Source: Candidatus Latescibacterota bacterium
Lineage (GTDB): Bacteria; Krumholzibacteriota; Krumholzibacteriia; JACNKJ01
Assembly: GCA_020633725.1 (NCBI GenBank)
Contig: JACKDC010000006.1
Coordinates: forward strand, 216,192 to 280,191
Length of the DNA: 64,000 nt
Direction: 5' to 3'
Positions 7,906 through 19,906 of this stretch are shown here, one piece after another. A model generated the notes under the pieces. It ran no database searches, was not told the origin of the DNA, and saw only the letters and a list, made by a program, of their open reading frames with translations. The position numbers were made by a program, and so were the translations under genes. Within the stretch, counting starts at the first letter, position 1; every line of letters begins with the position of its first letter.

Positions 7906-10523
7906 CGCCGCAGCGTGATCGTCGCCGCGCCGAGCTCGCGCCCCGCCGCGCTCACCCGCGCCAGGTAGACGCCGCTGGGCAGGGCGCGGCCGTGCTCGTC
8001 CTCGCCGGCCCAGAAGAGGCGCCCCTCGCCGCCGGCCGCCGCGCGCTGCGTCTGCCAGACCCGCCGCCCCGCCACGCTGTACACGGAAACGTCGAGCGAC
8101 GCCTCCCGCGACAAGCTCCAGGCAATCCAGCTGCCGCCCTCGCTGGGGTTCGGGTAGGGCGCGAGCAGGCGGCCCGGCGCCAGGGCCGCCGGGGGCGCGG
8201 CGGTGAGCTGGTCCACGTCGATCGTGAAGACGCTCCGCCCGTAGGTGCCGGCGTAAAGGCGGCGGTTCGCCGCGTCGAGATCCAGCTCGCTCACGACCAC
8301 GTTGGGCAGGTCTGCGCCGAGCATGCTCCACGCGCCGCCGCCGTTCGTGCTCTGGTACACGCCGAGGTCGCTGGCGACCCAGAGGCGGTCCGGCGTGTCC
8401 GGGTCGGGCAGGATGTCGTTCACCGGCGCCTCGGGCAGGTTGCTCGCGATGGGCGTCCAGGTGGCGCCGAGGTCGGTCGTGCGGAAGACGTGCGGCAGCG
8501 GCTCCGCCCAGCGGAAGCCGCTCACGGTGACGTAGGCCGTCTCGCGGACGAAGGGATCGCCCTTGACGCTGGTGATCCAGCGGACGGGCAGGCCGGCGGA
8601 GACGTCGGTCCAGCTCGCGCCGCCGTTCGTGCTGACGTTGACGTGCCCGTCGTCGCTGCCGGTCCAGAGCACCTGGCCGTCCAGCGGCGAGACGCCGATG
8701 GCCGTGATCGTCCCCGCCACCTGTCCGCCGCTGCCGCCGGGGCCGCCGGTGAGGTCGCCGCTGACGGCGGTCCAGCTGGTGTTCGACGCGCTGCGGTAGA
8801 GCTTGTTGGTGCCGAAGTAGCGGCGGCCCGGATCCGTGGGATCCTGCACGATGGGCGCGTTCCAGGCCACGCGGTCGCTGCCGCCGATGCCGCTGGTGGC
8901 GCCGGTGAAGGAGCCGCCGCCGTTGGACGAGTAGCCGAGGCCGCCGTACTGGTACTGCGCCCAGACCTGCTGGCCGTTGGTGGGATGGACGAGGGGGCCG
9001 AAGCCGTCGCCGCCGTAGACGTTCTGGAAATCGTCGGCCGCGCCGCCCGTGCTGCGGTTCGTGCCGTTGTCCTGCGCCCCGAGGAAGAGCACGTTCGGAT
9101 TCGTGGCCGAGAGCGCCATGCGGTAGACCTGAGTCACCGGCTGCTCGGGCAGGAAGCTCCAGACGGTGCCGCCGTTGGAGCTGCGATAGACGCCGCCGTC
9201 GTTGCCGCTGTACATCACCGGGCTCGCGCCGGGGCCGAAGGCCAGGGCGTGGTGGTCCACGTGCATGCTGCCGCCGGCGAAGCTGTAGGAGCCGCCGCCG
9301 TTGGTGCTGCGGTAGAAGTCGTAGCCGACCACGAAGATCACCAGCGGGTTGGCCGGATGGACGCGCACGTTGCCGAACCACCAGCCGTAGCTCGCGTAGA
9401 CGCCGGAGAGGCCGCCGTCGCTGGTGCGCGTCCAGCTGCTGCCGCCGTTGGTGGAGCGGTACAGGCCGGCGAAGTAGCCCGTGCGGTCGGAGTAGATCGC
9501 GCACATGACGTCGGGGTCGCTGGCGCAGAGGTCCAGGCCGATGCGCCCGCTCTGGCTGCCGCCGGCCGGCAGGCCGCCCGTGCCCGAGAGCAGGGCCCAG
9601 TTGTCGCCGCCGTCGGTGGAGCGATAGACGGTGCAGTTCGGTCCGCCGTAGTCGTAGGCGTCGGGCTGGCGCAGGCGCTGCCACATGGCGGCCAGCAGGA
9701 CGTCGGGCTGGTCCGGCCGCTGGATGATGTCCACGCAGCCCGTGTCATCGGCGACGTGGAGCACCCGCTCCCAGGTCGCGCCGCCGTCGATCGAACGATA
9801 CACGCCGCGGTTCGCGTCCGTCTCCCAGAGTTGCCCCATGGCCGCGACGAAGATGCGGTCCGAATCGGTGGGATCGACGCGGATGCGGCCGATGGCGCCG
9901 ACCTCTTCGAGGCCGAGGCTCGCCCAGGTGGCGCCGCGGTCGGGGGAGCGGAAGAGCCCGGCGCCGCCGTAGGCGACGCTGCCGCCGCCCGGGTTCACCT
10001 CGCCGCCGCCGGCGTAGACCACGTCCGGGTCCAGCGGATCCAGCGCTACCGCGCCCATGGCCAGGCTGGGCCCGAAGTCGAAGAGGGGCGTCCAGTGCTG
10101 GCCGGCGTCGTCGCTGCGCAGGACGCCGCCCTCGGCGGCCGCGGCGTAGACGCGGTTGTCGTCGCGCGGGTCCACGGCCAGGTCGGTGATGCGGCCGCCC
10201 ACGTTGCTGGGCCCGCGGGGGATCCAGCCCACCTCGCGGTCGCCGGCCAGACGGGCCTCCTCGCGCAGCAGCGCCGCCTGATGCCGCCCGGCCTGGAGGG
10301 CCTCGCGGGGGATCCTGCCCTGGGGGTAGGCGCGCTCGAGGAAGAACCAGGGGTTGGGCGCCTTGGGGGCGAGGCCGTCGCCCGGCTCGCGGGAGACGTC
10401 GCGCTCCTCCACTTCACCGATTCCCGCGCGTTCGATCGGCAGCCGGGCCAGAAGCCCGGCGCCGCCCAGGGCGACGACGACGACGAGCAAGGACAGGGCG
10501 CTGCGGCGGCTCATGACATGCAT
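7902..10523 (-). CDS. Secreted sortilin/BNR-repeat beta-propeller with C-terminal sorting-type tail
   Basis: The product is 873 aa. An N-terminal hydrophobic segment (about residues 8-27) gives a signal peptide or anchor. The rest holds many repeats of the form VYRSxDGGxxW or YRSTNGGSSW, the Asp-box/BNR pattern of sortilin (VPS10)-type propellers, with calcium-site-like acidic loops between. The last ~85 residues begin with YPNPSEGG and end WAGEDEHGRALPSGVYLARV ... ITLRR, matching the FlgD-like/type-A sorting tail of five other proteins in the window. It is probably exported and retained at the surface or released. ATG 10523 follows AGAGG at six bases; a second ATG in frame lies at 10514. A TTGGAC-18-TATAAT promoter at 10556-10585 serves it. 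Function of the propeller, sialidase-like or adhesive, cannot be said. Confidence 0.85.
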   Translation of the reverse strand: MHVMSRRSALSLLVVVVALGGAGLLARLPIERAGIGEVEERDVSREPGDGLAPKAPNPWFFLERAYPQGRIPREALQAGRHQAALLREEARLAGDREVGWIPRGPSNVGGRITDLAVDPRDDNRVYAAAAEGGVLRSDDAGQHWTPLFDFGPSLAMGAVALDPLDPDVVYAGGGEVNPGGGSVAYGGAGLFRSPDRGATWASLGLEEVGAIGRIRVDPTDSDRIFVAAMGQLWETDANRGVYRSIDGGATWERVLHVADDTGCVDIIQRPDQPDVLLAAMWQRLRQPDAYDYGGPNCTVYRSTDGGDNWALLSGTGGLPAGGSQSGRIGLDLCASDPDVMCAIYSDRTGYFAGLYRSTNGGSSWTRTSDGGLSGVYASYGWWFGNVRVHPANPLVIFVVGYDFYRSTNGGGSYSFAGGSMHVDHHALAFGPGASPVMYSGNDGGVYRSSNGGTVWSFLPEQPVTQVYRMALSATNPNVLFLGAQDNGTNRSTGGAADDFQNVYGGDGFGPLVHPTNGQQVWAQYQYGGLGYSSNGGGSFTGATSGIGGSDRVAWNAPIVQDPTDPGRRYFGTNKLYRSASNTSWTAVSGDLTGGPGGSGGQVAGTITAIGVSPLDGQVLWTGSDDGHVNVSTNGGASWTDVSAGLPVRWITSVKGDPFVRETAYVTVSGFRWAEPLPHVFRTTDLGATWTPIASNLPEAPVNDILPDPDTPDRLWVASDLGVYQSTNGGGAWSMLGADLPNVVVSELDLDAANRRLYAGTYGRSVFTIDVDQLTAAPPAALAPGRLLAPYPNPSEGGSWIAWSLSREASLDVSVYSVAGRRVWQTQRAAAGGEGRLFWAGEDEHGRALPSGVYLARVSAAGRELGAATITLRR

Positions 10524-10555
10524 GGGGAACCTCTACGGCCACGGGTGGAGGCTCA

Positions 10556-10585
10556 ATTATAGGCCATCGGGCGGGGGCGGTCCAA
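10556..10585 (-). promoter_or_regulatory. Candidate sigma70-type promoter of the BNR-propeller gene
   Basis: On the minus strand TTGGAC (10585-10580) and a perfect TATAAT (10561-10556) are separated by 18 bases. It lies about 33 bases upstream of the ATG at 10523. Its -35 box is only four bases from the -35 box of the divergent kinase promoter, so the two are back to back. Confidence 0.6.
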
Positions 10586-10589
10586 TCGC

Positions 10590-10618
10590 TTGCCCTGGCC
10601 CACGCCCTGCCCTAGACT
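10590..10618 (+). promoter_or_regulatory. Candidate promoter of membrane Ser/Thr kinase gene
   Basis: TTGCCC at 10590-10595 and TAGACT at 10613-10618 with a 17-base spacer. The expected transcript start is near 10626, giving a leader of about 47 bases to the TTG start at 10673. The same TAGACT -10 occurs in the promoter candidate at 4437-4466. Confidence 0.5.
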
Positions 10619-10672
10619 CCAGGCTGCCTGCCCCCGCCCGCCCCTGAAACATCGCTATCGCGGAGAGACGTC

Positions 10673-12319
10673 TTGCGCGACCTTCTCCACATCGGCAAGC
10701 AGGACGCGAGCGCCGAAACCCAGCCGCTCACCCTGCCCTCGCTGAGCGGGCTCCCTCCCGAGCTGCTCGAGGAGGCGTCGCGCCGCCTGGGGCTGCTGGG
10801 TCTGATGTACTCGGCGGTCTACGCCCTGGCCTTCTACGGGTCCTCGATCCCGGCCTGGTTCCGCGAAGGGGGGGCGCCCGAGTACCTCCGGGGCATGTCC
10901 GGGATCATCTCCAACATCTTCATCGCGCTGGGGATCGCGGTGTGGCTTGCGGTGCGCCATCTCAAGCTGCCGCCGCACAGGCTGCTGGACCTGGGTCTCA
11001 TCTTCGAGGTGGTCGCGGCGCTGGGGATCGGCCTGCCGCAGATCTGGGGCCTCTACCCCGAGTACACGCCGGCGGTCTTCAACTCCGGCCACTACGTGGG
11101 CGTGCCCTGGGAGTGCATCTGGATCCTCATCTTTCCGCTGATCGCGCCGAACTCGCCGGGCAAGACGCTCATCGCCTCGCTGCTGGCGGCGGCCATGCCC
11201 GCGGCCGTGCTCACCGCGTCCAAGTTCTACGGGCCCACCGACCGCGCGCTGCCGCTCCTGCCCTTCTACAACTACTACCTCTTCACCACCTTCCTCTGCG
11301 CGCTGCAGGCGGTGATCATCAGCCGCATGGTGTTCCGCTACGGCGCCCGTCTGCGCAAGGCGCAGGAGATGGGGCAGTACCGGCTGACGCGGCTCATCGG
11401 GCGCGGCGGCATGGGCGAGGTCTGGCGCGCCGAGCACCGCATGCTGGCGCGGCCCGCGGCCGTTAAGCTGATCCGCCCCGACTCGCTGCAGGGCGACACG
11501 ACCGCCCGCCTGGCCCAGCTCCGCCGCTTCGAGCGCGAGGCGCGCGCCACCGCGGCGCTGCGTTCGGTGCACAGCATCGACGTCTACGACTTCGGCATCA
11601 CGCCCGACAGCAGCTTCTACTACGTGATGGAGCTGCTCGAGGGGCAGGACATGGACAGCTTCGTGAAGCACTTCGGCCCGCTGCCGCCGGGCCGCGCGCT
11701 GCACTGGCTGCGCCAGGCCTGCCACGCGCTGGAGGACGCGCACGGGCGCGGGCTCATCCACCGGGACCTCAAGCCGGCGAACCTCTTCATCTGCCGCCTG
11801 GGGCCGGACTGCGACTTCGTGAAGGTGCTCGACTACGGCCTGGTCAAGGACAGCGATCGCAACGCCGCGGAGACGCAGCTCACGCGCGATGGGCTGGCCT
11901 TCGGCACGCCCGGCTACATGGCGCCGGAGATGGCCATGGGCGCGGGCGCGGCGGATGCGCGCAGCGACATCTACGCGCTGGGTTGCGTCGGCTACTTCCT
12001 GCTCACGGGCGTGCAGGTCTTCGAGGGCGAGACGCCGCTGGCCACCGTGCTGAAGCACGTGAAGGACGAGCCCCTGCCGCCGTCCCAGCGCAGCGAGACG
12101 CCGGTGCCCGCCGACCTCGAAGGCGTGATCATGGCCTGCCTCGCCAAGGAGCCCGGCGCGCGTCCTATCAGCGCCGCGATGCTCGCCGATCGACTCGCGG
12201 CCTGCCGGGATGCCGCGACCTGGAGTCCCCGCCAGGCGCGGGAGTGGTGGGACCTGCACCTGCCCGCAGACCCCAGCATGGGGCTGCCGCGACCCGCGGC
12301 GGCGTCGGCCAGGCGCTAG
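10673..12319 (+). CDS. Membrane Ser/Thr protein kinase with N-terminal transmembrane sensor
   Basis: The protein has 548 aa. Residues about 40-215 contain six or so hydrophobic helices; the kinase domain follows at about 236-500. That order is the reverse of the usual PknB layout, where the kinase is N-terminal and the sensor is outside. Kinase motifs are complete: GRGGMGEVW in the glycine loop, K265 in AAVKLI, HRDLKPAN with D365, and GTPGYMAPE. The metal-binding motif reads DYG (387-389) rather than DFG. The start is TTG at 10673 with GGAGAG six bases ahead. A clear paralogue with the same layout is at 61545-63110. It probably senses a membrane signal and phosphorylates cytoplasmic proteins; no target gene is adjacent. 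It is divergent from the BNR propeller gene. Confidence 0.85.
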   Translation: MRDLLHIGKQDASAETQPLTLPSLSGLPPELLEEASRRLGLLGLMYSAVYALAFYGSSIPAWFREGGAPEYLRGMSGIISNIFIALGIAVWLAVRHLKLPPHRLLDLGLIFEVVAALGIGLPQIWGLYPEYTPAVFNSGHYVGVPWECIWILIFPLIAPNSPGKTLIASLLAAAMPAAVLTASKFYGPTDRALPLLPFYNYYLFTTFLCALQAVIISRMVFRYGARLRKAQEMGQYRLTRLIGRGGMGEVWRAEHRMLARPAAVKLIRPDSLQGDTTARLAQLRRFEREARATAALRSVHSIDVYDFGITPDSSFYYVMELLEGQDMDSFVKHFGPLPPGRALHWLRQACHALEDAHGRGLIHRDLKPANLFICRLGPDCDFVKVLDYGLVKDSDRNAAETQLTRDGLAFGTPGYMAPEMAMGAGAADARSDIYALGCVGYFLLTGVQVFEGETPLATVLKHVKDEPLPPSQRSETPVPADLEGVIMACLAKEPGARPISAAMLADRLAACRDAATWSPRQAREWWDLHLPADPSMGLPRPAAASARR

Positions 12320-12411
12320 CACGCGCGCGCGGGCCTGTGCTAGTTTGCTGACGGACGTTCGCCGGGAGTCCCCCCTCACCGCCGGGCGGCCAGCTTCGGG
12401 ATGAGGTCTCC

Positions 12412-13773
12412 ATGCGCACGCTGTTTCGCGCCGTCGGGTTGCTCTGCCTGCTTCTCGCGCTGTCCTCGCCGGTTCTCGCCGCCGACGCGCCCCCCGACTC
12501 CAGCGCCCTGCGCGGCTGGCTGAGCCTGTTCGGCCTGCTGACGAATCCCCTCGGCGCCGATGCCGTGCAGGTGGAACCGGGCTGGCGGGCGAGCGCGGAC
12601 CTGCGCGTGCGGCAGGAGCTGCTGGAGGACGTCTTCTATTTCACCCCCACGCAGCCCGACCGCCGGTGGCTCCGGGTGCGCAGCCGCGCCGGCCTGCGCT
12701 ACGGCTGGGGGAACGCGCACGAGGTCCAGGGTCGACTCTGCAGCGAGTTCCGCAAGATCACCACGCCGGACACCGAGCTGAACTACGACGAGATCATCGT
12801 CGACCAGCTGCTCTACCGCTACCGCGCCTGGCCCGGGATCGCGATCACGCTGGGACGGCAGGACATCCGCTGGAACGACGGCTTCCTGGTCATGGACGGC
12901 ACCCCGCTCGACGGCAGCCGCTCGTCTTACATGAACGCGCTGCGCTTCATGATCGACGACGAAGGCCCCACGCCCGGCCTCGTCGAACTCTTCGTGGCCT
13001 ACAACCCCGCCTACGACGACCTGGTGCTCTGGAACGACGACGTGAAGCGCCGCCTCACCGACGCCGACGAAACCGCCGTCGCCTTTCGCAGCAGTCCCTG
13101 GGCGAACCAGCAGCTCGCCCTGATCTGGAAGCGCGAACGCGACCCCGATCACTCGCGCCCGGCGCTCGACGCCTGGACGCTGGGCTATCGCGGCGAGCGG
13201 ACGCGCGGCGCGGTGAACCTGATGGGCGAGCTTGCCCTGCAGTACCAGGATTGGAGCGGCGACGGCGCCGACGCCAGCGGTCTTGCCTGGGCCACGCAGG
13301 TCAGGCTGCGCCGACCGCTGGCGCGCGATCAGCGCCTGGAGCTGGGCATCCTCTGCTACTCCGGACGGGACGGAGACGTCCTGCCCTTCCGCACGCCCTG
13401 GGGACGCTGGCCCAAGTGGGGCGAGCTGGAGCTGTACTCGCTGATCGGCGAGGGCGGAGTGGGCCTCTGGGCGAACATGGCCGGTGCCTGGGTTGACGTC
13501 CAGCACAGCCGCGATGGCAAGCTGCTGGGACTCACGCTGCAGGCCCTCACGGGTCTCGCGCCCGACTCCGGCCTTCGCGACGTGCTGCTGATGGCGCGCG
13601 TCGAGTTCCCGCTCTTCGCGGGCATCGCGACGCAGCTGCGCCTGGAGACGCCGCTGACCGTCGGGTACAGCAACGTCGACTACCAGGCACCGTATGGGGA
13701 TGTCCCGTCGCGGCCCATCGAGCCCGGGAACGGCAGCTTCCTCCGCTGGCAACTCACCTACGCGCTGCCGTGA
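12412..13773 (+). CDS. Outer-membrane beta-barrel, alginate-export-like
   Basis: This 453-aa protein begins with a signal peptide (core LFRAVGLLCLLLALSS, cleavage after VLAA). The remainder is a run of amphipathic strands with aromatic girdle residues and reads like the alginate-export (AlgE/PF13372-like) porin family. Family-like landmarks include RSRAGLRYGWG, ITLGRQDIRWNDGFLVMDGTPLDG and the closing strand FLRWQLTYALP ending near the C-terminus. It is a tandem paralogue of the next gene, sharing the landmarks LGRQ, GDGTPLDG, DPDH, WTLG and RTPWGR. The stop overlaps the next start (GTGA). It is likely an outer-membrane channel for an anionic or sugar substrate; specificity is unknown. The upstream gap (12320-12411) has a TAGTTT -10-like box without a good -35. 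Confidence 0.75.
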   Translation: MRTLFRAVGLLCLLLALSSPVLAADAPPDSSALRGWLSLFGLLTNPLGADAVQVEPGWRASADLRVRQELLEDVFYFTPTQPDRRWLRVRSRAGLRYGWGNAHEVQGRLCSEFRKITTPDTELNYDEIIVDQLLYRYRAWPGIAITLGRQDIRWNDGFLVMDGTPLDGSRSSYMNALRFMIDDEGPTPGLVELFVAYNPAYDDLVLWNDDVKRRLTDADETAVAFRSSPWANQQLALIWKRERDPDHSRPALDAWTLGYRGERTRGAVNLMGELALQYQDWSGDGADASGLAWATQVRLRRPLARDQRLELGILCYSGRDGDVLPFRTPWGRWPKWGELELYSLIGEGGVGLWANMAGAWVDVQHSRDGKLLGLTLQALTGLAPDSGLRDVLLMARVEFPLFAGIATQLRLETPLTVGYSNVDYQAPYGDVPSRPIEPGNGSFLRWQLTYALP

Positions 13774-15068
13774 GCATGCGAACCGCGCTGCGCATCGTGC
13801 TCGTCGCCGCCGGCGCCATTGCGCTGTGGGGGTCCGTGTCGCCGGCGCGGGCGATTCTCATGACCCAGATGGGGAGGTCGGGGTATCCGGTGAGCCTGCA
13901 ACTGCGGCAGGACGCGTTGCGCGGTGTGTACTACACGGATCCCATCGAACGGGATCGCGACGGGCTGCGCATGCGGACTCGCTTCGGCGCCTACTACTCC
14001 CCGGCGCCGCACCACTACTTCGAGCTGGGGCTTGCGAGCGAGTTCCGGAGGTCCATCACGCCCGAGGCGAAGCTGGACCTCGGCGAACTCTACGTCGACC
14101 AGCTCCTCTGGCAGTGGGCCGTCTCCAGGAACTTCGGATTGACCCTGGGCCGCCAGCGCTTCGACTACTGGTCCAACAGCCTCCTGATGGGCGACGGTAC
14201 GCCCCTCGACGGCGACCGCAGCACCTACTTCAACGCGCTCAGCGCGATGTATCGGCGGACGGAGTTCGCGGCCATCGTCAACCCCAAGCGCGATCCGCTG
14301 GTGATCGCCGGCGACGAGCACCGCCCCCTCGCCCCCGCCCGGGAGATCGGCCTCGCGGTCAGGCGACACCACCTTGCAGCCATCTACAAGGACGAGCACG
14401 ATCCCGATCACCAAATGTCCGGCGTGCAGAGCTGGACCCTCGGGGCAAGGCGCGGGAGGTTGCCCATTTGGGGCGAGATCGCCGTCCAGTATCAGGCGAG
14501 AGACGAAGGACCAAGCGGCTGGGCCCTCGCGAACTGGACGAGTGTCCAGATCGCGGACCACTCGCCCTTGCGGAACCTGACGGCCAGGGCGCCATCGCGC
14601 TCGATGTTCCCGTACTGGTGGCTCAACGCGGACTGGCTCTTCTACTCCGGCGACGGCGAGCACTTGCGGGCGTATCGCACGCCCTGGGGGCGCGGGCAGT
14701 ACTCCGCACGCGGGTTCACGTGGAGCGAACTGCTGGCCAACGGGCTGGTCGCGGAAGACGGCTACGCCGCCTGGGCGAACATCGCCGGACCTGGACTGAG
14801 CGCGGGGCTCTGGCCGACGGAGCGCATCAAGATCTCGCTGGACGCGCGGCGGCTCTTCGCGCCGCAGACTTCCTGGCGCCCCCGCGGCACGCTCTTCCGC
14901 GCGCGGTGGAGCTTCAGTACGCCCCTTGGCCGATCCCGTCTCGGCCCGCCGCGTCACAGGCTGACCCAGAGCCTGCTCTGGGAGTGCCTCGCCCCGGACC
15001 GCGCGTTCTACCCCGACGAGCGCTTCCAGCAGTTCTTCCGCTGGGAGCTCTACCTCAACGTCAACTGA
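13770..15068 (+). CDS. Outer-membrane beta-barrel, tandem paralogue of upstream porin
   Basis: The product is 432 aa with a signal peptide (RTALRIVLVAAGAIALWG ... ARA). It shares order and landmarks with the preceding barrel: MRTRFGAYYSPAP, FRRSITPEAKLDLGELYVDQLL, LGRQRFDYW, GDGTPLDGDRS, DPDHQMSGVQSWTLG and RTPWGRGQ. Like its neighbour it ends in a predicted terminal strand (FFRWELYLNVN). The GTG at 13770 overlaps the previous TGA by four bases; ATG 13776 two codons later is an alternative. Base composition is a little lower in GC than the first copy. The pair precedes a sodium symporter with only short gaps, so outer- and inner-membrane uptake of a common substrate is a fair inference. Confidence 0.72.
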   Translation: MSMRTALRIVLVAAGAIALWGSVSPARAILMTQMGRSGYPVSLQLRQDALRGVYYTDPIERDRDGLRMRTRFGAYYSPAPHHYFELGLASEFRRSITPEAKLDLGELYVDQLLWQWAVSRNFGLTLGRQRFDYWSNSLLMGDGTPLDGDRSTYFNALSAMYRRTEFAAIVNPKRDPLVIAGDEHRPLAPAREIGLAVRRHHLAAIYKDEHDPDHQMSGVQSWTLGARRGRLPIWGEIAVQYQARDEGPSGWALANWTSVQIADHSPLRNLTARAPSRSMFPYWWLNADWLFYSGDGEHLRAYRTPWGRGQYSARGFTWSELLANGLVAEDGYAAWANIAGPGLSAGLWPTERIKISLDARRLFAPQTSWRPRGTLFRARWSFSTPLGRSRLGPPRHRLTQSLLWECLAPDRAFYPDERFQQFFRWELYLNVN

Positions 15069-15075
15069 GGCCTCC

Positions 15076-15201
15076 ATGCCCCCCTTCCACCTGCCCTGGT
15101 CCACCTTTGGCGCGCTGCTGACCCTGGCGGCCGCCGTGCTCCTGGCCCTCGTCTGGGCGCTCGCCGACCTGTCGCGCGAACGCAGGGGAGGTGGGCGGTG
15201 A
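15076..15201 (+). CDS. 41-aa single-helix peptide coupled to sodium symporter
   Basis: This short frame encodes 41 aa: a proline-rich start, one hydrophobic helix (about residues 10-31, FGALLTLAAAVLLALVWALA) and a basic tail (SRERRGGGR). Its TGA overlaps the GTG of the symporter gene (GTGA at 15198-15201), so translation is coupled. It starts seven bases after the porin stop, in the right place for the same transcript. Small one-helix proteins sit directly upstream of several sodium:solute symporters (the DUF997/PanF situation and other small accessory proteins), so an accessory or stabilising subunit is a good guess. Direct evidence is only the hydrophobic profile and the overlap. Confidence 0.65.
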   Translation: MPPFHLPWSTFGALLTLAAAVLLALVWALADLSRERRGGGR

Positions 15202-16640
15202 CCGTCTACATCCTCGTCCTCGTGGTCTACCTCGCCCTGCTCGCGGCCATCGGCCTCGCGCTGCGGGGGCGCAGCAAGAGCGCGGCGGACTTCGCCATCG
15301 GCGGGCGCAGCGTGGGCCCCTGGGTGACGGCGCTGTCCTTCGTGGCGGCCTACTACTCGAGCGTGGTGATCATCGGCGGCGGCGCCTTCGGCTGGCGCTT
15401 CGGCCTCTCGACGCTCTGGGTGGGCGCGGCCAACGTGCTCGTCGGCACCACGCTGGCGTGGATCGTGCTCGGCCGGCGCGTGCGCAAGGTCACCGAGAAC
15501 CTCGACGCCATGACCCTGCCCGGCCTCTTCGCCGCGCGCTACGGCTCGCCGGCCGCGCGCATCTTCAGCGCCACGGTGACGGGGCTCTTCCTCATCATCT
15601 ACAACGTCAGCGTGCTCAAGGGCATGGCCAACACCTTCGAGGTGCTGATGCACATGCCCTACGTGGGCGGCGTGCTGGTGAGCGGCGTCGTGATCCTCTT
15701 CTACACGGCCGTGGGCGGCTACCTGGCCGTGGTGTGGACGAGCTTCGTGCAGGGCATCGTCATGATCGCCGCCCTGCTGCTGCTTGCCTTCGCCGCGCTG
15801 CAGCGGGTGGGCGGCATGGCGGCGCTGGTGGACCGGCTGAACGCCATCGGCCCCGGCTACGTCCACACGCCGGGCGAGTGGGGCTGGGCGGGTCTGGTGA
15901 GCTTCGCCCTGATCGTCAGCCTCGGCACCTGGGGCATGCCGCAGCTGCTCGTTCGCTTCTACAGCATCAAGAACGCGCGGATGCTCCGGCTGGGCACGGT
16001 GATCGTCACCCTGGGCGCCTCGATCGCGCTGCTGCCGTATCTGTGCGGCGCCGTGGCGCGGGTGCTGGTGCCGGACATCGCCAGCCCCGACCAGGCCATC
16101 CCCGCGCTCACCGACCTCGTGCTGGGCGACTGGGGCGGCGCGCTCTTCCTCGCCGGCGTGGTGGCGGCGGGCATGAGCACCTTCGCGGGGGTGCTCATCA
16201 TCATCGCCAGCAGTCTGGTGCGCGACGTCTGGATCGAGGGCCTCGGCCGCCCGCTCGCGCCCGCCGCCGAGCTGCGCGCGAGCCGCCTCACCAGCCTGGG
16301 CGTGGGCGTCGTGAGCCTGCTGGTGGCGCTGCGACCGCCGGCCCTGGTGCTCGTGCTCACGGCCTTCGCCTGGGCGGTGATCGCGTCCACGAACCTGTGG
16401 CCGCTGCTCTTCGGCATCACCTGGAAGCGGACGAGCCCGCGCGCCACGCTCGTCAGCATGGTGGCCGGCGCCGCGTCCGCGCTGCTCTGGCAGTGGCTGC
16501 GGGGCGGCTTGCCCGCGCCGTGGAAGGGGGTGCACGGGTTCATTGTGGGCACAGGGGTCGCGCTGGTCGTGATCGTGCTGGGCACCCTGCTCGGCCGGCC
16601 GGCCGACCCGGAGCGCGTGGCGCGGGCCTGGGGCGATTGA
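15198..16640 (+). CDS. Sodium:solute symporter (SSS family)
   Basis: The protein has 480 aa and about 13 hydrophobic helices. Family landmarks are the N-terminal SKSAADFAIGGRSVGPW, followed by SFVAAYYSSVVIIGGGAFGWRFG, and VGGYLAVVWTSFVQG in the middle, as in PutP/PanF-type symporters that bring in solutes with sodium. The substrate cannot be fixed; near relatives carry proline, pantothenate, sugars, carboxylates or nucleobases. The GTG start overlaps the TGA of the 41-aa membrane peptide. Position after two barrels and about 3 kb before the purine-type operon makes a purine or related solute possible, but this is inference. Confidence 0.88.
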   Translation: MTVYILVLVVYLALLAAIGLALRGRSKSAADFAIGGRSVGPWVTALSFVAAYYSSVVIIGGGAFGWRFGLSTLWVGAANVLVGTTLAWIVLGRRVRKVTENLDAMTLPGLFAARYGSPAARIFSATVTGLFLIIYNVSVLKGMANTFEVLMHMPYVGGVLVSGVVILFYTAVGGYLAVVWTSFVQGIVMIAALLLLAFAALQRVGGMAALVDRLNAIGPGYVHTPGEWGWAGLVSFALIVSLGTWGMPQLLVRFYSIKNARMLRLGTVIVTLGASIALLPYLCGAVARVLVPDIASPDQAIPALTDLVLGDWGGALFLAGVVAAGMSTFAGVLIIIASSLVRDVWIEGLGRPLAPAAELRASRLTSLGVGVVSLLVALRPPALVLVLTAFAWAVIASTNLWPLLFGITWKRTSPRATLVSMVAGAASALLWQWLRGGLPAPWKGVHGFIVGTGVALVVIVLGTLLGRPADPERVARAWGD

Positions 16641-16644
16641 GCCG

Positions 16645-16674
16645 CTGACGGGGCGCCCCGGGCTCTGCTATGCT
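16645..16674 (+). promoter_or_regulatory. Candidate promoter of multi-PAS hybrid kinase
   Basis: CTGACG at 16645-16650 and TATGCT at 16669-16674 with an 18-base spacer. The ATG of the kinase follows at 16698, so the leader would be very short (about 16 bases). The same TATGCT -10 precedes the PreA-like gene. Confidence 0.4.
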
Positions 16675-16697
16675 GGCGGGGGCGGGGGGCCCAGGCC

Positions 16698-19823
<3,126 letters not shown>

Positions 19824-19857
19824 GGCCGCGTGCCGCCGATGCGGTACGCAATGGTCC

Positions 19858-19886
19858 TCGACGCCGCCCGCCGCCGCCGCTATGCT
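19858..19886 (+). promoter_or_regulatory. Candidate promoter of purine-type operon 1
   Basis: TCGACG at 19858-19863, 17-base spacer of pure G and C, TATGCT at 19881-19886. The ATG of the PreA-like gene follows at 19907 with GAAAGGAG ahead of it. The hexamers are moderate, so confidence is limited. Confidence 0.4.
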
Positions 19887-19906
19887 CGGGCGGCGAAAGG
19901 AGCCCC

